Assembly (NCBI GenBank): GCA_023228325.1
Contig: JALOBK010000006.1
Span: forward strand, 4,711-12,087
DNA length: 7,377 nt
Origin: a bacterium
Lineage (GTDB): Bacteria; Auribacterota; UBA6266
Reading direction: 5' to 3'
The notes under the pieces were generated by a model. That model made no database searches. It saw only the letters and a program-made list of their open reading frames with translations, and was not told the origin of the DNA. The first letter of the stretch is position 1. Every line of letters starts with the position of its first letter. Position numbers and translations under genes: made by a program. Positions 1 through 5,069 of this stretch are shown here, piece by piece.

Positions 1-543
1 ATTCCATTCTGGATTAGATTTTCCAGCACATATCAACGACCCATCCCTCATATTAAATGGAATAATCATTCTCTGAGCTGAATAACTTTTTATTGCTCCC
101 TTTCTAATTATCATATCATCAAAATCAATATAATTGTGTGTGCTAATAATAATATCATTTATACTGGTATTTAAAATTTCAAGAAGTATTCTAATTATCG
201 TGTTGGTGTTATACCGTGCATATTTTTGAGCTATAATCATATCTACAAGATAATCAAACATTTTATCATCTTCAAGATATGCCAAATCATACCATGCATC
301 TTTGACACCTTTTTTCTCTTTCAGTTCGTCTATTAATTTATTTATTCTGGTTTTATCTTTTGTGTTTTTAACAAGTTCTTTTATTTCATCGTTTAAATCT
401 ATTTTTCTTTTATGTTCCAACAATCCTTTAGCTTTCTTAACATGATACATGCATATTGTTTTTCCAAAATTTCTAGATCCAGTATGAATACTGAAATAAT
501 ATTTTCCAGTATTTTTTGATTGATTAAATTCGATAAAATGATT
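1..543 (-). CDS. rtcB: RtcB RNA ligase, 3' exon (C-terminal part, cut by window edge)
   Basis: This is the second exon of the split rtcB gene. It is open for 181 codons from the 3' splice site to the window edge. It begins NHFIEF, the continuation of the GGG motif at the end of exon 1, and contains SIHTGSRNFG (the family's H-S/T-GSR motif), STHNYIDF (the HN motif) and IIRKGA, followed by GKSNPEW. Numbered on the spliced protein, the likely metal-binding histidines are His176, His194 and His310. These correspond by motif to His203, His234 and His329 of Pyrococcus RtcB. The C-terminal histidine that receives GMP (His404 in Pyrococcus) would lie beyond base 1, so its presence cannot be checked here. 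In-window residues total 355 over both exons, against a usual family length of roughly 400-480. The exon has no start codon of its own and is expressed only after splicing. The family call is firm. Confidence 0.93.
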
Positions 544-1208
544 CAAGACTTTGATGTTGAAATTAAAACTTCTTTCATTTTTTCTAAAATTCCTTTCTTT
601 CTCTGGCTGCACAGATTTTCATTATCATATAACATGGATGCATATGTTACCGCTTTCTTTGTAAATAATACGATATTATAAATATTGTCCCTTTTATTTC
701 TATTTATATTTTTCTTAAAATTTAATACTTCAAAAATATTTTGTAGAATATAATCTTTGATTATATCGGATACTACACATACAGATATGAAAGGTGTATT
801 TTTAGAAGTAATTCCTAACGAACCGTCGCCGTCAAAATATCCTCTTAAATAATGTTTTGTGAGTGTTTTATCTTCCAAAACAAAATCAGGCGGAACTATT
901 ATATTTTTCTTTTTTCCTATTGGAATATATTTAGTTAAAAAATTTCTAACATCATAATTTCCTATAGTGAGTGATATATAATGAAACTCCTTTGAAAAAT
1001 TAGTATCTTTGGTATCTTCTCTAATTGAAACATTGCATATTGGTTTAAATATTTTTTCCAAATTATATATCATATCATTATCTCTATATGATATATCTAA
1101 ACCAATTTTGCCCTTCTTTTTGTTTGGATCCGCCTTACAGTTATAACCATCAGTCTGTAATAATCCTATCGCATACGCCAATTCGTCTTTTTTAAATAAT
1201 TCCAACAT
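543..1208 (-). CDS. LAGLIDADG homing endonuclease encoded in the rtcB intron
   Basis: This is a 221-aa protein with two LAGLIDADG-type motifs: AIGLLQTDG (residues 13-21) and LRGYFDGDG (121-129). Asp20 and Asp128 are the expected catalytic acids. Two motifs in one chain imply a monomeric enzyme with a pseudo-twofold active site, which would cut an intron-free rtcB allele near the insertion point and so spread the intron; some relatives also act as splicing maturases. I chose ATG 1208 because GGAGG at 1218-1214 lies 5 nt upstream. The in-frame ATG at 1220 would overlap that site and add MEEN, and no comparable ribosome site precedes it. The stop TGA covers 545-543, so its last base is the first base of rtcB exon 2, and the 3' ends of P9.0 and the terminal G lie within coding sequence. 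It is in a different frame from both exons, so it is not an intein. A 9-bp hairpin ends directly before the ribosome site. Confidence 0.93.
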   Translation of the reverse strand: MLELFKKDELAYAIGLLQTDGYNCKADPNKKKGKIGLDISYRDNDMIYNLEKIFKPICNVSIREDTKDTNFSKEFHYISLTIGNYDVRNFLTKYIPIGKKKNIIVPPDFVLEDKTLTKHYLRGYFDGDGSLGITSKNTPFISVCVVSDIIKDYILQNIFEVLNFKKNINRNKRDNIYNIVLFTKKAVTYASMLYDNENLCSQRKKGILEKMKEVLISTSKS

Positions 1209-1461
1209 ATTTTCCTCCATACTTTTAAATTTGTTCTTTTAAAAGTAAAGAGTTTTTTTTCAACATCAAATAACCCCAGTTTCATATTGATTTACTTTTA
1301 TATCTGGGCTTGGACTGTCGCATCATCCTAAATGTAGGAGTCTCCTCGCTCAGTCTCTCACGGTGGAATGAATGTATTCCTTCCGCCTTGTCATCTTAAG
1401 TAAAGATTTCCAAGTCAATCAGAGGAGATTTCAGTATATTACGGCCTGGAGGCAATCATTC
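544..1461 (-). ncRNA. Group I self-splicing intron in rtcB (918 nt)
   Basis: The 5' exon ends in T (1462) and the intron ends in G (544), as group I introns require. Helices readable on the minus strand: P1, exon GGTGGT (1467-1462) with GCCTCC (1453-1448), with a terminal U.G pair and one U-U mismatch; P10, AATGATT (1460-1454) with exon 2 AATCATT (543-537); P3, TCTCCTC (1428-1422) with GAGGAGA (1347-1341); P4, CTTG (1414-1411) with CAAG (1390-1387); P5, ATCTT (1407-1403) with AAGAT (1397-1393); P6, CGG/CCG with P6a GGAAT/ATTCC (1385-1361); P7, GACTG (1355-1351) with CAGTC (1317-1313); P8, TCCTA (1339-1335) with TAGGA (1330-1326); P9, CCCAG/CTGGG (about 1308-1275); P9.0, AAG (1311-1309) with CTT (547-545). 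The P7-P3 joint is too short for the P7.1/P7.2 hairpins of subgroup IA. The endonuclease gene fills the segment between P9 and the 3' splice site. Splice sites are inferred from the sequence, not measured. Confidence 0.93.
1221..1246 (-). promoter_or_regulatory. Hairpin just upstream of the homing endonuclease ribosome site
   Basis: On the minus strand ACTTTTAAA (1246-1238) and TTTAAAAGT (1229-1221) form a perfect 9-bp stem around an 8-nt loop (AGAACAAA). The stem ends directly before ATGGAGG, the ribosome site of the endonuclease. The bases 1249-1240 (TTTACTTTTA) are also perfectly complementary to TAAAAGTAAA in the P9 loop (1300-1291), so two exclusive foldings are possible. It may be a peripheral intron helix, a translation control element, or both; the pairing is seen and the role is inferred. 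Confidence 0.5.
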
Positions 1462-1983
1462 ACCACCGCCCACTGTCCCACAAGACAATATGACTTTCTG
1501 AAAATCCATTCCTATTTTCTTGCAATGATTTTTTAACCAATTATAATCGACAATTGGGCAGTACTTACTATTTAAAAAAGAGGATATTGTTTTTATTTTT
1601 TTGTTCACATCTTCCCAATCAAATTCTTTTTCGAAATCATATATCTCTTTTTCATGCACATTGGGACCAAATGGAATTCTATCTCTTACCATTCTTACTA
1701 TTTCACTTGATTTAAATTTTTCTCCCATATCGTCTTTTACTTCTATTGCAGATATGGAACAACCAATATCAACTCCAATGATATTTGGAACAATTCTATT
1801 TTCTGGCATTTTCATTGTGAAACCAATACAAGATCCAGATCCTTTATGTGCATCAGGCATGATGGCCATATAATTTGTAAATGAACAATTATTTGCCATA
1901 TTATAAATTTGTGATACTGCTTCTGTCTCAATTGTTTCTGCAAATATTTTTCCGTTAGTATATTTACCTTTGAAGTCAAACAT
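1462..1983 (-). CDS. rtcB: RtcB RNA ligase, 5' exon (N-terminal part)
   Basis: RtcB joins RNA 3'-phosphate or 2',3'-cyclic-phosphate ends to 5'-OH ends, using GTP and Mn2+ (family knowledge). This exon gives residues 1-174. It shows MPDAHKGSG (residues 42-50), the metal site GVDIGC with Asp72 and Cys75, and ends at CGTVGGG. I chose ATG 1983 because AGGAG at 1996-1992 sits 8 nt upstream. The GTG at 1992 overlaps that ribosome site, so a start there is unlikely. The ribosome site overlaps the TAG stop of the preceding small gene, so the two are probably translated in succession. Without splicing, translation runs two codons' worth into the intron (GAA TGA) and stops, giving a 175-aa fragment without the C-terminal active-site histidines. 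Joined to the exon at 543-1 it makes canonical GGGNHFIEF. It is the last gene of a leftward operon that also encodes an ATP-dependent RNA ligase. Confidence 0.95.
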
Positions 1984-1994
1984 TATGAACACTC

Positions 1995-2261
1995 CTATTT
2001 TTTGATTATTTTAATTTCAAATGGACATTCAATGAAAAATTCACATTTATAATTACGTTCTAAATATCCATCCATGGAAGAATATAATCCATCAACATAT
2101 CCTTTTTCGCTGAATATATTTTTTCTACAGAAAAATAAATGATAATCCTTAAAGTGAGATGTTGTATTATCTATAAATGAATTCATGAACCACACACAAG
2201 ATTTTTCATGAGACAAATAATATTCTTTTTGATCATCATCTAACCACGGTTCGTATTTCAT
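1995..2261 (-). CDS. Small hypothetical protein between the two RNA ligase genes
   Basis: I do not recognise this protein of 88 aa (89 if the ATG at 2264 is used). GAGGGG at 2272-2267 is 5 nt from the ATG at 2261 but only 2 nt from the ATG at 2264, so the second is the more likely start. The chain is acidic at the start (EPWLDDDQKEYY), rich in aromatic residues, and has three or four scattered cysteines with no paired CxxC motif. No signal peptide or membrane span is visible. Its ribosome site overlaps the TGA stop of the RNA ligase gene upstream, and its own TAG stop lies within the region of the rtcB ribosome site. This places it in the same transcript as both ligases, so a role near RNA repair is possible, but only position supports that. 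Confidence 0.75.
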   Translation of the reverse strand: MKYEPWLDDDQKEYYLSHEKSCVWFMNSFIDNTTSHFKDYHLFFCRKNIFSEKGYVDGLYSSMDGYLERNYKCEFFIECPFEIKIIKK

Positions 2262-2270
2262 CATAACCCC

Positions 2271-3284
2271 TCAATGAAATTCAGTTCCATTTTTTCTTAA
2301 AATATAATCATCATTAATTAATTTCAGAATAACTCTTCCTAATTTAGGATCGTTTCTTTCTTTTAATGGATGAATTACAATTCCTTCTCTTATTTGTTTT
2401 TCAGTTGTTAAGGTTGTATTTCCAGTACTATATTTCTTTGCTAATTCCATGTCAAATGGTCCTCTGTATAATTCTGGAACATATTTAACACCATATTCTC
2501 TGCAATATTTTATAACCTCATCCCAATCCAAATATGATCCATTAACTTTAATATCGAATACTCTAAAATCTGCATTTTTATTTAACCCATATTGTAAATC
2601 TTGAATTTTATAACCATATATTTCTCCATACACTATAACTACACTTGCATATTTTTTAGCGAATATAGCCTCTAACATTTCTCTAACACCCGGAATAAAA
2701 TATGGTTTAGAATATCTCGTTCCTTCTATTAATTTTTTTCTCATTGTATGACTACCAGCAATTGGAATAATTTCAGAATCTTTAGCAATTAAACCAACCC
2801 TAGAATTGGTCCCATGAATTTTTTCCGTGAATACAACTTTTTCACCTGGTTGAATAATATCTGGAAAATTTTTTATATTTTCTATATCTGTGTATTTATC
2901 AAACGAGGGGTGTGGTGTTTCATTATCTCCCATATTTAATTCTTCTGGCTGTACATATTTTATAATTCCGTATTTTTCTGAAACATCCAAACCAACTTCT
3001 AGGTTTTCATCATTAGGTGCCAAAAACCCATAACTCATTTCTCCTCTTAACCTAGCAGCTCTTACTCTTTGATTATTTAGATATTTAGTTACTCCCCATT
3101 TCTCTGATAATTCTAATGGGATAACGGCATCCACCGGAACATATATTGCAGTGTCGCCTTCCTTAAATTGTCCCTTTACAATAACTACCTGCCATCCTTT
3201 TATAATAACTAATTCTAATTTATCAGCATTAGCGTGTGGAGTTACTTTATCTATTTTGAGAACATCAACACTGAAAAGACTCAT
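2271..3284 (-). CDS. ATP-dependent RNA ligase, DRB0094/Rnl5-like family
   Basis: This 337-aa protein would seal RNA 3'-OH and 5'-phosphate ends through a lysyl-AMP intermediate (family knowledge). The nucleotidyltransferase motifs are in order: motif I TEKIHGTN (residues 153-160) with the adenylated lysine at Lys155; motif III around VYGEIYG (218-224); motif IIIa FRVFDIKVNG (240-249); motif IV REGIVIHP (299-306); motif V VILKLIND (318-325) with Lys321. The first 110 or so residues form an extra N-terminal domain that contains VTPHANADKLELVIIKGWQVVI. That pattern resembles the OB-fold tRNA-binding (EMAP-like) domain and is typical of the Deinococcus DRB0094-type ligases, as is the overall length. 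The ATG at 3284 overlaps the TGA of the gene before it (ATGA), with AGGAGG at 3300-3295, so translation is probably coupled. The partner ligase RtcB is two genes downstream. Substrate is not shown by the sequence; nicked or cleaved RNA is likely. Confidence 0.93.
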   Translation of the reverse strand: MSLFSVDVLKIDKVTPHANADKLELVIIKGWQVVIVKGQFKEGDTAIYVPVDAVIPLELSEKWGVTKYLNNQRVRAARLRGEMSYGFLAPNDENLEVGLDVSEKYGIIKYVQPEELNMGDNETPHPSFDKYTDIENIKNFPDIIQPGEKVVFTEKIHGTNSRVGLIAKDSEIIPIAGSHTMRKKLIEGTRYSKPYFIPGVREMLEAIFAKKYASVVIVYGEIYGYKIQDLQYGLNKNADFRVFDIKVNGSYLDWDEVIKYCREYGVKYVPELYRGPFDMELAKKYSTGNTTLTTEKQIREGIVIHPLKERNDPKLGRVILKLINDDYILRKNGTEFH

Positions 3285-3940
3285 TTATTATTTGCCTCCT
3301 TAAGCTCAAGAATTTTCATAATATTTCCATCCTTACTTATTTGGACTTTGTGTGTTTCCGATCTTAGAGCATCAATAGTTTTTCTTATTAAAATTTCTTT
3401 TGTTATCCTATCTGTTAATATTTCTTTTTTATTTTCATCTGTTCCAACAATTCTAAATCCGAACCCATCACCAGGATTATGAAATTTTTCTATTTCTTTA
3501 TTTTCCTTATCAGAAACTACAAAAGTATTTATTGCTTTAAAATGTTTCATTATTTCTTTTATTTCATCAATCCCAATGCTCTCATCAACTGCTTTTCTTC
3601 CTTTGATTTCAAAAACCATACTCGCTTCATATTTCATTTCGATTCCCTTATTGAAAATATGAATTTCGTCTATTGGGATTTCTTTATCTATTATTTTTGC
3701 ACCTAATAACTGGAGTGCTTCTTTCTTTTTATCAAATCCCTCTGCATCGTAAAAATCATTGTGATTATTTGAAGAAATCCAAACTATACACCATTTCTTT
3801 TTAAATTCATCGGTTATTCTTTTATAATCAGAACTCTTCATTAATCCAAATACTAATCCAGTATATACTTTTGGAAATTCTTTTTTAAATTCAGTAATTC
3901 TAGAATTTAATTCATCAAATTCTGATGTAACATATTGCAT
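3281..3940 (-). CDS. Hypothetical protein in the RNA-repair operon
   Basis: I do not recognise this protein. From ATG 3940 it is 219 aa. GGAG at 3954-3951 is 10 nt upstream; a TTG at 3946, 4 nt from the same site, would add two residues and cannot be excluded. The chain is soluble-looking, mixed in charge and lysine-rich, with no signal peptide, membrane span or cysteine pairs. Features that stand out are the stretch KKKWCIVWISSNNHNDFYDAEGF, the acidic segment AVDESIGIDEIKEIMKHF and the glycine-rich turn NPGDGFGFRIVGTDENKKE. The order of segments suggests an alpha/beta fold. Its TGA stop overlaps the ATG of the RNA ligase gene and its start is 2 nt beyond the stop of the preceding gene, which makes it likely to be made together with the ligase. 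Function is unknown; it could be an accessory factor for RNA repair. Confidence 0.85.
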   Translation of the reverse strand: MQYVTSEFDELNSRITEFKKEFPKVYTGLVFGLMKSSDYKRITDEFKKKWCIVWISSNNHNDFYDAEGFDKKKEALQLLGAKIIDKEIPIDEIHIFNKGIEMKYEASMVFEIKGRKAVDESIGIDEIKEIMKHFKAINTFVVSDKENKEIEKFHNPGDGFGFRIVGTDENKKEILTDRITKEILIRKTIDALRSETHKVQISKDGNIMKILELKEANNK

Positions 3941-3942
3941 TT

Positions 3943-4212
3943 TCAATTATCTCCTTTGGTGGTAATATTCACATCATATCCGAGATTATCAATAATCTTC
4001 ATATCTTCTTCGCTTACTTTTGCTTTTCCACAAAAACAATAAATATTTATTGTTCCAGATTCTAGATCATCACTCATAAAAAAATCAGAATAGTCATCTT
4101 TCTCAATTGCGTTATTGATATCTTCGGCATTAACTGGCATGTATGGTAAAACCATCTGAAAAAATAAATCTCTTCCGCATGATTGACAAGTTCCTACTAA
4201 TTTATTTTCCAT
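3943..4212 (-). CDS. Small protein with possible zinc ribbon, first gene of the operon
   Basis: This 89-aa protein starts at ATG 4212, with AGGAGG at 4224-4219. It opens with CQSCGRDL (Cys9 and Cys12) and has YCFCGKAK near residues 58-65 (Cys59 and Cys61), so four cysteines could hold one zinc ion. The second pair is CxC, not the usual CxxC, so the zinc-ribbon reading is tentative. The acidic linker between them (EDINNAIEKDDYSDFFMSDD) is unusual for a nucleic-acid-binding ribbon and may point to protein contacts. It ends in LGYDVNITTKGDN. It is the first gene after the divergent control region, and the next gene begins 2 nt after its stop. No function can be assigned. Confidence 0.82.
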   Translation of the reverse strand: MENKLVGTCQSCGRDLFFQMVLPYMPVNAEDINNAIEKDDYSDFFMSDDLESGTINIYCFCGKAKVSEEDMKIIDNLGYDVNITTKGDN

Positions 4213-4231
4213 TTACTTCCTCCTAAAAATA

Positions 4232-4260
4232 ATTATAATGAAAAAAATAAAGAAGGACAA
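4232..4260 (-). promoter_or_regulatory. Candidate sigma70-type promoter for the RNA-repair operon
   Basis: On the minus strand TTGTCC (4260-4255) is followed after 17 nt by a perfect TATAAT (4237-4232). Transcription would start near 4225, leaving a very short leader that begins about at the AGGAGG ribosome site. The -35 box matches TTGACA at four of six bases. In DNA this rich in A and T a TATAAT can occur by chance, and the -35 box overlaps the arm of a terminator-like hairpin. Confidence 0.4.
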
Positions 4261-4270
4261 GCCCTTCTTT
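4241..4270 (-). terminator. Terminator-like hairpin with T tract, minus strand
   Basis: Read on the minus strand, AAAGAAGG (4270-4263) and CCTTCTTT (4256-4249) form an 8-bp stem around a six-base loop (GCTTGT), followed by A and seven T (4248-4241). This is the form of an intrinsic terminator, although only two base pairs are G-C. It lies only about 30 nt before the first gene of the leftward operon, with rightward genes on its other side. It could stop antisense transcripts from the right, or act as an attenuator in a leader that starts further upstream. Confidence 0.5.
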
Positions 4271-4275
4271 ACAAT

Positions 4276-4289
4276 AACATATATATGTT
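4276..4289. repeat. 14-bp perfect palindrome in the divergent control region
   Basis: AACATATATATGTT is its own reverse complement and lies between the leftward and rightward operons. It could be an operator for a dimeric regulator, or chance in AT-rich DNA. On the plus strand it is followed by TTTATTTT, so a weak terminator is a less likely reading. No second copy was seen in the control region. Confidence 0.35.
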
Positions 4290-4376
4290 TTTATTTTATG
4301 CAAAAAAAATATTCTATATTTTAAAATAACCCGAACAAAATCAAATACATAGTATTTGTTTGCAATGGAGGGAAGT

Positions 4377-5069
4377 ATGGAGAAAAAAATAGCAGGTATT
4401 TTAATTCTATTCGTGTTATATTTTAATTGTTTTTCTATGCAGCTGTGTGATGACACATTTATTAATTTATATAATGATGTTTCTGATACAGTGGTGTCCA
4501 TAAAAACATTTATCGGGGATAATATTACTCCTTCTTTTGGAAGTGGATTTTTTGTTTCAGAAGACGGATATATAATTACAAATAATCATGTCATAGCAGA
4601 TGGAAATAAATTCTTTGTTGAAACAAAAGATAATAGAAAATATTCTGCAACTCTAATTGCAACATATCAGGAAATGGATCTAGCTTTATTGAAAATAGAT
4701 ACACCTAGAAAATTTAAACCTGTTAAATTTGGAGATTCTAATAAATTACAGAGAGGGACTTTAGTTTTTGTGTTGGGGTCACCTCTTGCATTGAATCAAA
4801 CATACACTATGGCAATGGTTAGCAATATTCATAAGACAGCAGATATTCTTGGAATGAAAATTGATAATATGATTCAATTGGATGGGACATTAAATCCTGG
4901 GAATAGCGGGGGTCCAGCTTTTAATTTAGATGGAGAAGTCATAGGTATAAATTTTGCAATACATAATTTTGGTCAAGGGATGGGATTTTGTATTTCATCA
5001 AATGAAATTAATAAATTTTGGAATGTCATTTTAAAGGAGATTAAGAAGAATGAAACTAAAACTGAATAA
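4377..5069 (+). CDS. Secreted HtrA/DegP-like trypsin-family serine protease, no PDZ domain
   Basis: This 230-aa protein starts at ATG 4377, with GGAGGG at 4367-4372. The earlier in-frame TTG 4356 and ATG 4365 would lie upstream of or overlap that site. The N-terminus (MEKK, then a hydrophobic run to about residue 20) is a signal peptide or membrane anchor; no lipobox is seen. The catalytic triad of the HtrA family is complete: His71 in TNNHVI, Asp101 in MDLALLKID, and Ser177 in NPGNSGGPAF. GSGFFVSEDGYIITNNHV and FGDSNKLQRG also match family signatures. The chain ends about 50 residues past Ser177, so there is no PDZ domain and none of the usual PDZ control of HtrA proteases. It should act outside the cytoplasm. 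The gene is first in the rightward set, and its last 20 bases overlap the start of a membrane protein gene. In a phage, cleavage of host envelope proteins or of the neighbouring membrane protein is conceivable. Confidence 0.93.
   Translation: MEKKIAGILILFVLYFNCFSMQLCDDTFINLYNDVSDTVVSIKTFIGDNITPSFGSGFFVSEDGYIITNNHVIADGNKFFVETKDNRKYSATLIATYQEMDLALLKIDTPRKFKPVKFGDSNKLQRGTLVFVLGSPLALNQTYTMAMVSNIHKTADILGMKIDNMIQLDGTLNPGNSGGPAFNLDGEVIGINFAIHNFGQGMGFCISSNEINKFWNVILKEIKKNETKTE

Noticed and set aside
543..1220. The endonuclease could be part of an intein in RtcB.
   Set aside because: It is in a different frame from both exons, has its own start and ribosome site, lacks intein splicing blocks, and is preceded by a full group I core; exon 1 hits a stop two codons into the intron.
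1601..1873. Plus-strand open frames inside the rtcB, ligase and 219-aa genes (also 3234-3482 and 3479-3706).
   Set aside because: They lie opposite well-supported minus-strand genes, lack ribosome sites and have no recognisable protein features.
1..1983. rtcB could be a pseudogene broken by an insertion.
   Set aside because: Both halves are free of stops, keep the active-site motifs, and join in frame at a group I junction backed by P1, P10 and P9.0.
1995..1997. TAG might be recoded as glutamine, as in some large gut phages; read-through would end at a TAA that overlaps the rtcB ATG (TAATG).
   Set aside because: This is the only TAG stop in the window and a single case is too little; TGA and TAA end the other genes and the standard code explains all of them.
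4310..4376. Sigma70-type promoter for the protease (TATATT at 4315-4320).
   Set aside because: No credible -35 box is found at the right spacing, and such -10-like strings are frequent in this AT-rich stretch.
4223..4501. Minus-strand open frame across the divergent region and the start of the protease gene.
   Set aside because: It covers the signal-peptide coding part of the protease and the hairpin, with low-complexity translation and no ribosome site.
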